This document shows, one piece after another, positions 18,609-31,494 of a stretch of DNA of 64,000 nt. The first letter of the stretch is position 1. Each line of letters begins with the position of its first letter. A program made the translations under genes and the position numbers. The stretch is from Poindextera sp965277425 (GTDB lineage Bacteria > Pseudomonadota > Alphaproteobacteria > Caulobacterales > Caulobacteraceae), in the NCBI GenBank assembly GCA_965277425.1, contig CBDICR010000007.1:1364001-1428000 (forward strand), written 5' to 3'. The notes beneath the pieces were generated by a model, which worked only from the letters and a program-made list of their open reading frames with translations, made no database searches and had not been told where the DNA came from.

Positions 18609-19781
18609 ATGGCCGAAGCCTATATCGTCGCCGCCGCGCGCACCGCTGGCGGCCGCAAGGGAGGCCGGCTCTCCGGCGTGCACCCCGCCGACCTCGCCGG
18701 GCAGGTGATCGACAGCCTGATCGACCGCTCGGGCGCCGATCCGGCCCTGGTCGACGACGTGGTCATGGGCTGCGTCATGCAGGTCGGCCAGCAGGCCACC
18801 AATGTGGCGCGCAACGCCATCCTGGCCTCCAAGCTGCCGGAAAGCGTGCCGGGGACCTCGGTCGACCGCCAGTGCGGCTCGTCGCAACAGGCGCTGCACT
18901 TCGCCGCCCAAGCGGTGATGTCGGGCGCGATGGATATCGTCATCGCCTCGGGCGTCGAGTCCATGAGCCGCGTGCCCATGGGTCTTTCGGTCAGCCTGGC
19001 CGCCAAGGAGGGCTTCGGCGTGCCGAAGAGTCCCCGCATGGAGGATCGCTATCCCAATATCCAGTTCAGCCAGTTCATGGGCGCCGAGATGATGGCCAAG
19101 AAGTACGGCCTGACCAAGGATCAGCTCGACGAGTTCGGCTTCAAGAGCCATCAGCGCGCCATTGCGGCGACCCAAGGCGGCCGCTTCAAGGACGAGATCG
19201 TCGCCGTTGAGGTCACCACCGCCGACGGCAAGACCGAGTTGCATACCATCGATGAAGGCATCCGCTTCGATGTGACCCTGGACGGGGTCAAGGGCGTCAA
19301 GCTATTGCAGGAAGGCGGTGCGATTACCGCGGCGACCTCCAGCCAGATCTGCGACGGCGCCTCGGGCGTCATGATCGTCAACGAAGCGGGCCTGAAGACC
19401 CTCGGCATCGAGCCCATGGCGCGCATCCACCATATGACCGTGGTCGGCGGCGATCCGGTGATCATGCTGGAAGCGCCCATCCCCGGCACCGAGCGCGCCC
19501 TGAAGAAGGCCGGCATGAAGCTGGACGACATCGACCTCTATGAGGTCAACGAGGCCTTCGCCTCGGTGCCGACGGCCTGGATGAAGACACTGAACGCCGA
19601 TCCGGACCGGCTGAACGTCAATGGCGGCGCCATCGCCCTCGGCCACCCGCTGGGCGCCTCGGGAACCAAGCTGATGACCACGCTGGTCTATGCGCTGAAG
19701 GACCGCAACAAGCGCTACGGCCTGCAGACCATGTGCGAAGGCGGCGGCCTCTCCAACGTGACTATCGTCGAGCGGCTGTAA
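18609..19781 (+). CDS. Acetyl-CoA C-acyltransferase (thiolase)
   Basis: A 390-residue thiolase with nucleophile Cys89 (RQCGSSQQAL), His346 in GGAIALGHPLG and second Cys376 in MCEGGGLSN. It cleaves 3-ketoacyl-CoA or condenses acetyl-CoA. The GGAGG before ATG 18609 supports this start over an upstream in-frame ATG. No other beta-oxidation gene is adjacent. Just downstream lies a GGGGACAC-bounded repeat element. Confidence 0.93.
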   Translation: MAEAYIVAAARTAGGRKGGRLSGVHPADLAGQVIDSLIDRSGADPALVDDVVMGCVMQVGQQATNVARNAILASKLPESVPGTSVDRQCGSSQQALHFAAQAVMSGAMDIVIASGVESMSRVPMGLSVSLAAKEGFGVPKSPRMEDRYPNIQFSQFMGAEMMAKKYGLTKDQLDEFGFKSHQRAIAATQGGRFKDEIVAVEVTTADGKTELHTIDEGIRFDVTLDGVKGVKLLQEGGAITAATSSQICDGASGVMIVNEAGLKTLGIEPMARIHHMTVVGGDPVIMLEAPIPGTERALKKAGMKLDDIDLYEVNEAFASVPTAWMKTLNADPDRLNVNGGAIALGHPLGASGTKLMTTLVYALKDRNKRYGLQTMCEGGGLSNVTIVERL

Positions 19782-19786
19782 CTGTA

Positions 19787-19945
19787 ACTGGGGACACTCA
19801 CCGGTTTAGCGGCGGGACTGCCGGCGGCAACGCCCGCGTCGGCCGTTGGAGACGCTGACCCCTCCCGCGGCCGGTGTTCTACGGCCCATGCCGCTCGCCG
19901 CGCGCGCGACGCGAAAACGGTAGGTGTCCCCGGTTTCGGTTTCAG
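19787..19945. mobile_element. Short non-autonomous GGGGACAC-bounded element
   Basis: The ends are inverted: GGGGACACTCACC at 19790-19802 and the complement of GGGGACACCTACC at 19919-19931, each with flanking AAAC/GTTT-like bases. The 117-base interior has no gene. The same end sequence flanks the REP-type transposase at 21064-21783, so this looks like a small derivative that could be mobilised by that enzyme. Confidence 0.55.
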
Positions 19946-19958
19946 CGCGGCCGCCGGA

Positions 19959-20930
19959 TTACGACGAGAGTTCAGCCCGGCGCGACCACCAAGCCTCGGC
20001 GGCGGTCATTGCGCTCTCGGCCTCCTGGATGCCGTCGCTCATGAGCCCTGCGGTGGCAGCCCAGTGCAAGGGTATAAGGGCTACTGCCCCGGGGAGCCAA
20101 CGGTGCTCGTCGCGAGTCAGCGGTTCCGGAGCCGTGCTTTCGTAGGCGTCGAGCAGTCGTCGCGGCTCGAGCAATTCGCCGCTCGGTGCGGCATGGTGCA
20201 GGCTGCCCGCGATGTCGTACAGTCGCTCCCTGACCCTCGCGAAATCCAGGTCGAAGACGACCAATGAGCCGTCTGACAGTTCTCCCGTGTTGCCCAATTT
20301 GTAGTCCCCATGAATCGGAGCGCATGGCAGTTCGACCTCCTTCCGGAGCTTGGAGAGCTCGCCAGTCAATTGGCGCATCCGATGCACGACCGGCTCGCTG
20401 CGGGGTCCGAGCCTGCGGCGTGTGAAGCCGACCGAGTAACGCAGTTGGCCGAAGGTTCTGTGGTCGTCGAGGGGTTCGGGCGGACTTGGCTCCCAGACTG
20501 CTTTGAGCGCAGCGTGAACGCGTCCGAGCTCCTCGAATAGGCGGACGTAGGAGTCCTCGTCCGCGCGTGGCTGCACGTGATCGATGAACTCCTCAAGCTC
20601 AGCCCAACGATCAGCGCCCCTCAGGAGGTCGCAGCCGGAAATCGGAATCGGCCGAGCGACGCGGACTTGTGTCCGCTGGAGCCGCTCCCGCAAGCGCCGC
20701 AGTCCCGCGACCCGCCCGCGGCGGACCCAGGGCCTGTGAACCCGGAGGACAACCGGCGGCTCAGCGTCTATCCGCACATTTAGGTTGAACCCACCGCCAA
20801 TGTCTGCCCATCCGGCCCCTCGCGCGACGCGGGCGATCAGGGCCGAGACGGCCGGGTCATCTGGGCTGGCTCTAGGTCCGAACCAGCGCGGCAAGGGAGG
20901 GGGAGAGGTCGAAGCTTCGATTCCGGTCAT
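19959..20930 (-). CDS. APH/choline-kinase-type phosphotransferase
   Basis: A 323-residue kinase-fold protein. The Brenner motif is HGDYKLGN (His207, Asp209) and the metal-binding motif is FDLDFAR (227-230 DLDF), as in aminoglycoside and homoserine phosphotransferases. The substrate cannot be read from sequence. It lies between two GGGGACAC-bounded elements, and its codon choice looks less G/C-rich at third positions than its neighbours, which suggests acquisition. Confidence 0.8.
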   Translation of the reverse strand: MTGIEASTSPPPLPRWFGPRASPDDPAVSALIARVARGAGWADIGGGFNLNVRIDAEPPVVLRVHRPWVRRGRVAGLRRLRERLQRTQVRVARPIPISGCDLLRGADRWAELEEFIDHVQPRADEDSYVRLFEELGRVHAALKAVWEPSPPEPLDDHRTFGQLRYSVGFTRRRLGPRSEPVVHRMRQLTGELSKLRKEVELPCAPIHGDYKLGNTGELSDGSLVVFDLDFARVRERLYDIAGSLHHAAPSGELLEPRRLLDAYESTAPEPLTRDEHRWLPGAVALIPLHWAATAGLMSDGIQEAESAMTAAEAWWSRRAELSS

Positions 20931-20960
20931 GGCAATGGCCCACTAGCGCAACCACAACCG

Positions 20961-21783
20961 GGGGACACACACCTATTTCCACCCGCGCCAACCCGCTCGC
21001 GCTTGACTCCAGCGGAACAAAATAGGAACATGGATCTTCCATTGCCGACAAGGAGAGCGGGTCATGGGGCGGATCGCGCGTGTGGTAGTTGAGGGGACGC
21101 CGCACCATGTAACCCAACGCGGGAATCGGCGCCAGACGACCTTCTTCGGCGAACAAGACTATCGGCTCTACCACGCCATCGCCGCCGAGACCTTCGCCGA
21201 GGTCGGTGTCGAGGTCTGGGCCTATTGCCTGATGCCGAACCACGTCCACATCGTCGCAAACCCGGAGCGGCCCGCGGCGCTGGCCGAGGCGGTCGGCGCG
21301 ACGCATGTGCGCTACACCCGCGCGGTCAATCGGCGCGAAGGCTGGACCGGCTATCTGTGGCAGGGCCGTTTCGCCTCCTTCCCCATGGATGAGGCCTATC
21401 TGCGCCAATGCGCCCGCTATGTCGGGTTGAACCCTGTGCGCGCCGGCATCGTCGGGCGCGCGATCGACTGGCCATGGTCCAGCGTCCGCGCGCATCTGGA
21501 GGGCCGGGACGACGCCCTGCTCACGCCGGGGCCGCTGGCCGAGCGGCTAGGCCCCGACATCGACCGGTTCTTCGAGACCGACGTAGCGGAAGAGGCGCGG
21601 CGACGGCTGCGTCTGGCCTCCTCGACCGGGCGGCCGTTGGGCGCGGCGGCGTGGGTCAAGGCGCTGGAGCGGAGCACCGGCCGCCGGCTCGCGCCCATGC
21701 CCGTTGAGCGTCCGCCGAAGGCGCCGGCCGGGGCCACTGGCAAGGCCGCGCAAACTGGTATGTGTCCCCAATTCCTTCTATGA
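20961..21783. mobile_element. REP-type element carrying the Y1 transposase
   Basis: The left end is GGGGACACACACC at 20961-20973. The right end is its inverse, with GTGTCCCC at 21762-21769, inside the last codons of the transposase gene. This is the usual arrangement of REP-associated tyrosine transposases flanked by inverted REP sequences. Confidence 0.65.
21064..21783 (+). CDS. REP-associated tyrosine transposase (Y1/HUH)
   Basis: A 239-residue single-strand transposase of the TnpA-REP family. It opens MGRIARVVVEGTPHHVTQRG and has the HUH motif His60-Val-His62 (PNHVHIV) and the tyrosine-bearing helix near residue 118 (ARYVGLNPVRAG). AGGAG stands before the ATG. The final codons read through the right GTGTCCCC end. 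It probably acts on the GGGGACAC repeats around it. Confidence 0.9.
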   Translation: MGRIARVVVEGTPHHVTQRGNRRQTTFFGEQDYRLYHAIAAETFAEVGVEVWAYCLMPNHVHIVANPERPAALAEAVGATHVRYTRAVNRREGWTGYLWQGRFASFPMDEAYLRQCARYVGLNPVRAGIVGRAIDWPWSSVRAHLEGRDDALLTPGPLAERLGPDIDRFFETDVAEEARRRLRLASSTGRPLGAAAWVKALERSTGRRLAPMPVERPPKAPAGATGKAAQTGMCPQFLL

Positions 21784-21789
21784 GCGCGC

Positions 21790-22533
21790 ATGCTCATGCT
21801 CGCCGTCCTTTTCGTCGCCGCCTTCTGGGCCGGGACCCAGAACGCCCTGGCCGGCGGCGGCTCGTTCATCACCCTGCCGGCCCTGATGCTCACGGGGCTG
21901 GACGCGCGCACGGCCAATATCACCTCGACCATCGCCCTCTTCCCCGGCCAAGTGACCACCGGCCTGGTCGGGCGCGACAGCGTCTCGGGCGCCGGCGGCC
22001 TCTCCTTCAAGGCTCTGATGGCGATCAGCCTGGTCGGCGGCGCCCTGGGCGCTTGGCTGCTGCTGGCCACGCCGGCTTCGTTCTTCGCCCGCCTGGTGCC
22101 TTGGCTTGTGCTCTTCGCAACCGGCGTCTTCGGCTGGGGCAGCTTCATCCGCAAGCCGAAGGAAAACGCCAAGCCCTTGGGCCGGCTTCCCACGGCGCTG
22201 ATCCAGTTCGGCATCTCCATCTATGGCGGCTATTTCGGCGGCGGCATCGGCTTTCTGATGCTGGCCGGCCTGACCATCGCCGGCATGGCGGTGCGCAAGG
22301 CCGGCGCGACCAAGAACATGCTGGCCAGCGTTATGAACGCCTCGGCCGTCGTGGTCTTCGTCTTCACCACCAAGCTGGACTGGACGCGAGTCGCGGTGGT
22401 CGCCGCCGGCGCCATCGGCGGCGGCTATCTCGGCGGCATGATGCTCAAGCGCGTCAACGAGACGGTGCTTCGGGTGCTGGTGATCTTGATCGGGATCGCG
22501 TTGACGGTGGGGCTGTTCTTGAGGGCGCGCTGA
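21790..22533 (+). CDS. TauE/SafE family membrane transporter
   Basis: A 247-residue membrane protein with about eight helices and the glycine-rich duplicated signature of TauE/SafE: 'NALAGGGSFITLPALM' near the start and 'IYGGYFGGGIGFLMLA' in the second half. These proteins export sulfite or other organosulfur anions, but the substrate here is unknown. It begins 6 bases after the transposase stop. Confidence 0.88.
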   Translation: MLMLAVLFVAAFWAGTQNALAGGGSFITLPALMLTGLDARTANITSTIALFPGQVTTGLVGRDSVSGAGGLSFKALMAISLVGGALGAWLLLATPASFFARLVPWLVLFATGVFGWGSFIRKPKENAKPLGRLPTALIQFGISIYGGYFGGGIGFLMLAGLTIAGMAVRKAGATKNMLASVMNASAVVVFVFTTKLDWTRVAVVAAGAIGGGYLGGMMLKRVNETVLRVLVILIGIALTVGLFLRAR

Positions 22534-22563
22534 CAGGCGCATGACGTTTCCAACGCTTTGTGG

Positions 22564-22582
22564 CACGGTCTGTACGACCGTG
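22564..22582. promoter_or_regulatory. Inverted repeat before parD, likely autoregulatory operator
   Basis: CACGGTC-TGTAC-GACCGTG is a perfect inverted repeat with 7-base arms. It ends 14 bases before the antitoxin ATG, where a ParD-type ribbon-helix-helix repressor would be expected to bind. Confidence 0.5.
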
Positions 22583-22596
22583 ACGTGGAGCCTGCT

Positions 22597-22872
22597 ATGG
22601 CTGTCGTCGAAAAGCTGAGCATCGCGCTGACGCCGGAGTTGGCGGCTGACATCCGTCGGGCGATCGAGGCAGGCGAATATGCCTCCGTCAGCGAAGTCGT
22701 CCGCGACGCGCTCAGAACTTGGCGAAATGCACGTCAAGCCCGTGATGCCGCTCTGGAGGAGCTTCGCCATCTGTGGCGGGACGGCGTTGACAGTGGACAA
22801 GGCCTTCCGTTCGATGTGGAAGACATCAGGCGTCGCGGCAGGGAGCGGTTGGCGCGCGCCGGCGAGAGATGA
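22597..22872 (+). CDS. parD: ParD-type antitoxin
   Basis: A 91-residue ribbon-helix-helix antitoxin of the ParD/CC2985 type. The N-terminal strand-helix-helix is 'VEKLSIALTPELAADIRRAI', followed by 'YASVSEVVRDALR' and an acidic/basic C-terminal toxin-binding tail. It is intact, but the toxin frame that follows 3 bases later is truncated, so it may be an orphan. Confidence 0.88.
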   Translation: MAVVEKLSIALTPELAADIRRAIEAGEYASVSEVVRDALRTWRNARQARDAALEELRHLWRDGVDSGQGLPFDVEDIRRRGRERLARAGER

Positions 22873-22875
22873 GGC

Positions 22876-22977
22876 ATGGCGCGGGTGAGGCTGACGCCAC
22901 GAGGCCGAGACGACCTCGACGAGATCCAGCTTTACCGCTGGGACCTGACCCCTTTGCGGCTTTTCGGCTGTGCTTGA
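22876..22977 (+). pseudogene. Truncated ParE toxin
   Basis: ATG at 22876 opens a ParE/RelE-like start (MARVRLTPRGRDDLDEIQLY), but similarity ends at about residue 22, where GGGACCTGACCCCTTT is reached. A stop follows at residue 34, against about 95-100 in complete ParE. The remaining beta sheet and catalytic surface are missing. Its tail overlaps the 3' end of the convergent spermidine-synthase-like gene. Confidence 0.75.
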
Positions 22978-23666
22978 CGCACCGGTTCGGCTGCAGCCGC
23001 CGAGGCGATCCAGATGACATGCCGCGCGCCCCGGCCCTTTTGGTTGGCGCGAACCGGCGCCTCTTCGACGGCATAGCCGCATCGGCCCAGCCGCCGGGCA
23101 AAGTCCGCGTTCGCTCCCGCCGACCACACCGCCAGCACCCCGCCCGGCCGCAGCGCCGTTCGCACCGCCTGTAGGCCGGCCATGGAATAGAGGCGGTCGT
23201 TGGCCGCGCGCCCTATGCCGCCCGGGCCGTTGTCGACATCCAGAAGGATGGCGTCGTAGGCGGACCGGGAAGCCCCGATGAGGCCCGCGACGTCGCCCTC
23301 ATGCAGCGCGAGCCTGGGGTCCGTCAGGCTGCCTTCGAAAATCTCGGCCAGCGGCCCGCGCGCCCAGGTCAGGACGGCCGGTACGAGTTCGGCGACTGTC
23401 ACCCGCGCCTCCGGGCCAAGCTCGGCGAGGGCGGCGCGCAGGGTGAACCCCATGCCGAGCCCGCCGATGAGGATCTGGGCGTCCGGACGAGTTCCGGCCC
23501 GCGCCAGCGCCAGGGTGGCGAGCGCGGTCTCCGAGCCGCCCTGCCGGCTGTTCATCAGCTCGTTGGCGCCCGACAGGATAGAGAATTCCGCGCCGCGCCG
23601 CATGAGGCGCAGTACGCCTTCGCCGTCCGGAACCTCGGCGGTGTCGAGCAGAACCCAGGGTATCAC
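22932..23666 (-). CDS. Spermidine synthase-like methyltransferase-fold protein
   Basis: A 244-residue Rossmann protein with GGLGMGFTLRAAL and 'VTVAELVPAVLTW', then 'YDAILLDVDNGPGGI', matching the spermidine-synthase-like family often annotated in Caulobacteraceae. Whether it transfers aminopropyl groups is unknown. The GTG start overlaps the pcaF stop by 4 bases (GTGA), so translation is coupled. The last residues (SRKGVRSQR) are encoded by the AAAGGGGTCAGGTCCC repeat that also ends parE. Confidence 0.8.
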   Translation of the reverse strand: MIPWVLLDTAEVPDGEGVLRLMRRGAEFSILSGANELMNSRQGGSETALATLALARAGTRPDAQILIGGLGMGFTLRAALAELGPEARVTVAELVPAVLTWARGPLAEIFEGSLTDPRLALHEGDVAGLIGASRSAYDAILLDVDNGPGGIGRAANDRLYSMAGLQAVRTALRPGGVLAVWSAGANADFARRLGRCGYAVEEAPVRANQKGRGARHVIWIASAAAAEPVRQAQPKSRKGVRSQR

Positions 23667-24868
23667 ACCCGCTCGATCGCCAGGGCCACGCCCTGGCCGA
23701 CGCCGACGCAGAGGGTGGCGAGCGCGCGCTTGCCGCCGCGGCGTTCGAGTTCGTGCAGGGCGGTCATGGCCAGCCGGGCGCCGCTCATGCCCAGCGGGTG
23801 GCCGAGCGCGATGGCGCCGCCGTTGGGGTTCACGTGCTCGGCGTCGTCGGCTAGCCCCAAGCCCCGCAAGACCGCCAGGGCCTGGCTGGCGAAGGCCTCG
23901 TTCAGTTCGATGACGTCGAAATCGCCGATCTTCCAGCCCAGTCGCGCCATCAGTTTCTCGGTCGCCGGCACCGGGCCTATGCCCATGACCCGCGGCGCGA
24001 CGCCGGCGGTGGCCATGCCCAGGACGCGCGCGCGGGGCGTCAGCCCATTGGCCTTGGCCGCCGCTTCCGAGGCCAGGACCATGGCGGCCGCGCCGTCATT
24101 GACGCCCGAGGCGTTGCCGGCGGTGACCGTGCCGGGCTCGCGGAAGGGCGTGCGCAGCCTGGCCAGGCCGTCGAGCGTGGTGTCGGGGCGCGGGTGTTCA
24201 TCGACCGCGAAAGCCGCCGGCTTGCCGCGGGCGTCCTTGGCCTCGACCGCGACGATCTCCTCGGCGAAGAAGCCCGAGGCGATGGCCGCGCCGGCGCGCT
24301 GCTGGCTGCGGAAGGCGAAGGCGTCCTGGTCCTCGCGGCTGATCTGGTGTTCGGCGGCGACGTTCTCGCCGGTCTCCGGCATGGCCTCGGTCCCATAGCG
24401 GGCCTTCAGCGCCGGGTTGACGAAGCGCCAGCCGATGGTGGTGTCGAAGATCTCGGCGTTGCGGGAGAAGGCGGCATCGGCCTTGCCCATGACGAAGGGC
24501 GCGCGGCTCATGGACTCCACCCCGCCGGCGACGATCAGCGCCGCCTCGCCGGCGCGGATGGCGCGGGCCGCCGTGCCGACCGCGTCCAGTCCCGAGGCGC
24601 AGAGCCGGTTGATGGTCGCGCCCGGCGTCCGCTCCGGCAGGCCGGCCAGCAGCGCCGCCATGCGCGCGACGTTGCGGTTGTCTTCGCCGGCCTGGTTGGC
24701 GCAGCCGAGAATGACCTCGTCCAGGCCGTCGCGGTCGAGGCCCGGATTGCGCTCCATCAGCGCCTTGATGACATGGGCGGCCAGGTCGTCCGGCCGCGTG
24801 TGCGCCAGCGCGCCGCCATAGCGGCCGATGGGGGTGCGGACGGCGTCGCAGATGAAGGCCTCGGCCAT
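23663..24868 (-). CDS. pcaF: 3-oxoadipyl-CoA thiolase
   Basis: A 401-residue thiolase beginning MAEAFICDAVRTPIGRYGGA, as in PcaF/PaaJ. The catalytic residues are Cys90 (RLCASGLDA), His357 (GGAIALGHPLG) and Cys387 (LCVGVGQG). It splits 3-oxoadipyl-CoA to succinyl-CoA and acetyl-CoA at the end of the beta-ketoadipate or phenylacetate pathway. No other pca or paa gene is next to it. It is coupled to the spermidine-synthase-like gene. Confidence 0.9.
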   Translation of the reverse strand: MAEAFICDAVRTPIGRYGGALAHTRPDDLAAHVIKALMERNPGLDRDGLDEVILGCANQAGEDNRNVARMAALLAGLPERTPGATINRLCASGLDAVGTAARAIRAGEAALIVAGGVESMSRAPFVMGKADAAFSRNAEIFDTTIGWRFVNPALKARYGTEAMPETGENVAAEHQISREDQDAFAFRSQQRAGAAIASGFFAEEIVAVEAKDARGKPAAFAVDEHPRPDTTLDGLARLRTPFREPGTVTAGNASGVNDGAAAMVLASEAAAKANGLTPRARVLGMATAGVAPRVMGIGPVPATEKLMARLGWKIGDFDVIELNEAFASQALAVLRGLGLADDAEHVNPNGGAIALGHPLGMSGARLAMTALHELERRGGKRALATLCVGVGQGVALAIERV

Positions 24869-24963
24869 GGGTCTGATCCTCGCGGGCTTGATCGTCCCGG
24901 CGTATAGGACAAGCGGCCAGCCCGCGCACGAGTCAAAACGCGGGGGTCATGGAGCCGCCGGAA

Positions 24964-25473
24964 ATGACAAAACGCCTCGCCGCCGTGGCCGCTATCGCCC
25001 TGATGGCCGGAATGGCCGGCGCCGCGCCCGCGCCGCATATGGCCATTGCGAGCTTCGCCCAGTTGAAGACGCCCCTGCCCTATCCCTACGACGAACGCGC
25101 CGACGCCAATGCGGCGGTCGCGGCCGCAAAGGCGCGTGCGCGCGCTCAGCACAAGCTGCTGCTCATCGACCTGGGCGGCGACTGGTGCGCCGACTGCCGC
25201 ATCCTGGCGGGCGCGATGGACGAGCCGGCATTGAAGGCCTTCATCGAGGCCCACTATGAGGTGGTGACGGTCGATGTCGGCCGCTTCGACAAGAATCTGC
25301 AGATTCCGGCCCATTACGGCATAACCCAGCGGCTGGACGGCGTGCCGAGCGTGCTGATCGTCGATCCCGTCAGCGACCGGCTGATCGACGCCGGCCACAT
25401 CGCCGCCCTCGCCGACGCCCGCCACATGACCCCGCAGGCCTTGGCCGACTGGATGGCGCAGTGGACGCCGTAA
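24964..25473 (+). CDS. Secreted thioredoxin-like protein
   Basis: A 169-residue periplasmic protein with a signal peptide (ends AGAAPAP) and a thioredoxin fold carrying the active-site WCADC (LGGDWCADCRILAG). The cis-proline region is LDGVPSVLIVD. It probably reduces or buffers periplasmic thiols. The start at 24964 follows GGAG; ATG 24949 is an alternative. Confidence 0.85.
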   Translation: MTKRLAAVAAIALMAGMAGAAPAPHMAIASFAQLKTPLPYPYDERADANAAVAAAKARARAQHKLLLIDLGGDWCADCRILAGAMDEPALKAFIEAHYEVVTVDVGRFDKNLQIPAHYGITQRLDGVPSVLIVDPVSDRLIDAGHIAALADARHMTPQALADWMAQWTP

Positions 25474-25496
25474 CAAATAGACTGAGCGCCTAGTGA

Positions 25497-25676
25497 ACGG
25501 GCATTGCCCCCGCGCTTGGTCTGTTCGCTGCGATCGATGCCGGCTCCGCAGCGGTCCAGCAATTCGATGAAGCGCGGTTCGGCCGCGTCCCAGTTGTCCA
25601 GCGCCCACTGCATGGACGCTCTCGGCAGTCCACCGCCCTCGATCGACAAGTCGCGGACGACGTCTTCGATGTCCAT
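25497..25676 (-). pseudogene. DUF1186 N-terminal remnant
   Basis: The first 57 or so codons (MDIEDVVRDLSIEGGG..., 'LPRASMQWAL', 'IELLDRCGAGIDRSEQT') look like the start of DUF1186, which normally continues with a helical repeat region. Here similarity stops near 25500, and the frame would continue antisense into the thioredoxin-like gene. I call it a degraded fragment. Confidence 0.5.
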
Positions 25677-25758
25677 GGCCGAAAGCCTTCAAAGGCGAAG
25701 CCCGCCGCAACGCCAGGGATGGCCAAACAGGGCCGCCATTGCCTGCGAACTATGACCA

Positions 25759-25790
25759 AGCCCGCCAAGTCAATGACTTGGCGGGCTTTT
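25759..25790 (+). terminator. Long hairpin with T-run
   Basis: AGCCCGCCAAGTCA and TGACTTGGCGGGCT form a near-perfect 14-base arm pair with almost no loop, followed on the plus strand by TTTTC. It fits a plus-strand terminator. It also lies 3 bases beyond the tRNA-fMet end, and on that strand it has no T-run. Confidence 0.55.
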
Positions 25791-25792
25791 CT

Positions 25793-25869
<77 letters not shown>

Positions 25870-26011
25870 TCGAACTTGGCGGCCAGCGGATAAGGGCCGG
25901 CGAATAGAGGTCGTGATGAAGGGTCTGAACGAACATCCAGCGGTCGCACGGCCGGGCGCAAAAGCGCTGCGCACCTTTGCTGGCCGATGCTCCGGCACAT
26001 CCTCTTTGTAG

Positions 26012-26127
26012 ACCTGGCGGCGACCTACTCTCCCGCGCCTTGAGACGAAGTACCATCGGCCCAGGAAGGCTTAACGACCGAGTTCGGAATGGGATCGGGT
26101 GGGGACCTTCCGGCAAAGCCACCAGGT
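26012..26127 (-). rRNA. rrf: 5S rRNA
   Basis: The reverse strand begins CCTGGTGGCTTTGCCGGAAG and ends in GGTCGCCGCCAGG, the closing helix of 5S rRNA, with the conserved CCGAACTC (as GAGTTCGG on plus). Ends are good to a few bases. Confidence 0.93.
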
Positions 26128-26206
26128 CGACAAAAAGGATGGATAGAAGACATCAAAATCTGGCGAAACACATCAAAGCGTTTCATGAGTTTTGCTGAAG
26201 AACGAT

Positions 26207-29001
<2,795 letters not shown>

Positions 29002-29249
29002 GTTCTCAGCAAAACTCACGCATGGCCGAAGCCACGCATGCGCTTTGTATATTTTGCCAGACAATGATGTCTTCTATCAGGTCCGTCCTGGCCGACGCCT
29101 GTTGAGCGTGCGGACTGACCCTTCATTCACGATGTCAAACCCGCCTGACTTTCGCCGGGCGAGAAACTTGTTTTCCTGATCACAGAGCCGGAGCTGGCGT
29201 CCGCCGTCGCCCTTGCGGGCTATGGCGCGACAGCCTTCGCTGTCAGCGG

Positions 29250-29288
29250 GCTTGCCGAGCCGAAGCGCCGGACGACGCGAAGGCTGGT
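29250..29288. repeat. Trailer repeat copy 1 (after tRNA-Ala)
   Basis: A 39-base sequence that differs from 29424-29462 at one base. It covers the 3' end of tRNA-Ala and its immediate trailer on the minus strand. Confidence 0.85.
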
Positions 29289-29360
29289 GGAGCCAGACGG
29301 GATCGAACCGACGACCTCATGCTTGCAAAGCACGCGCTCTACCAACTGAGCTATGGCCCC
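29285..29360 (-). tRNA. tRNA-Ala (TGC)
   Basis: A 76-base cloverleaf in the 16S-23S spacer. The acceptor GGGGCCA pairs with TGGCTCC, the anticodon loop is TTTGCAA (TGC), the T-arm holds GTTCGATCC, and CCA is encoded. Confidence 0.96.
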
Positions 29361-29423
29361 GCCTTCGCCCTCTCGGGCTTCGGCGCGGCAGGCCCGGACG
29401 ATACTGGCGTGCGCTTCAAGATG

Positions 29424-29458
29424 GCTTGCCGAGCCGAAGCGCCGGACGGCGCGAAGGC

Positions 29459-29462
<4 letters not shown>
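29424..29462. repeat. Trailer repeat copy 2 (after tRNA-Ile)
   Basis: The second copy of the 39-base repeat (one difference, A to G). It covers the CCA end of tRNA-Ile and its trailer, between the two spacer tRNAs. Confidence 0.85.
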
Positions 29463-29535
<73 letters not shown>

Positions 29536-29724
29536 TTGGCGGCGCCTTAAGCCCGCTCGAACCGATCAGCCCTGGGCTCGCGATCACGCCGCGGTTGGAG
29601 AACGCCCATCCGATGATGAGCGCCGACCCGCGGCGATGAAGGAAAGAGAAACGAAGACGGCGGCGATCTGCACCTGTAGTGATGATCTATTGACGACCAA
29701 ATAGATCCGAAGATCTGGATGGCC

Positions 29725-31214
<1,490 letters not shown>

Positions 31215-31420
31215 TTATGTTTGACGTACTGACATTCGTATCCACCGCCCCTTGGGAGGAGCGGCGGGCGTTCGTCTGCGTAGTATCTTGACGAGTTCCC
31301 ATAAATCCGCCGACCCGAAAGCCGACGGTCATGGTGTCTTCAAGAGACCGCATTCGATCAGTGTCTTTGTGGACAGACTTGCTCTGTCCGCAAACCACCG
31401 CCGCCTGCGTTTCTCTTTCC

Positions 31421-31440
31421 AAATCAACGATGTCAAAGAC
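31421..31440 (-). promoter_or_regulatory. rrn boxA antitermination site
   Basis: The minus-strand leader contains GTCTTTGACATCGTTG, close to alphaproteobacterial rrn boxA (CTCTTTGACATTGT), where NusB/NusE load for antitermination. It lies about 55 bases after the predicted promoter and about 210 before 16S. Confidence 0.65.
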
Positions 31441-31494
31441 CTGACCGGAGAACCGGCCCCACCCTTTTACGCCGGGTGGCGGCGAGGAGCGGCG

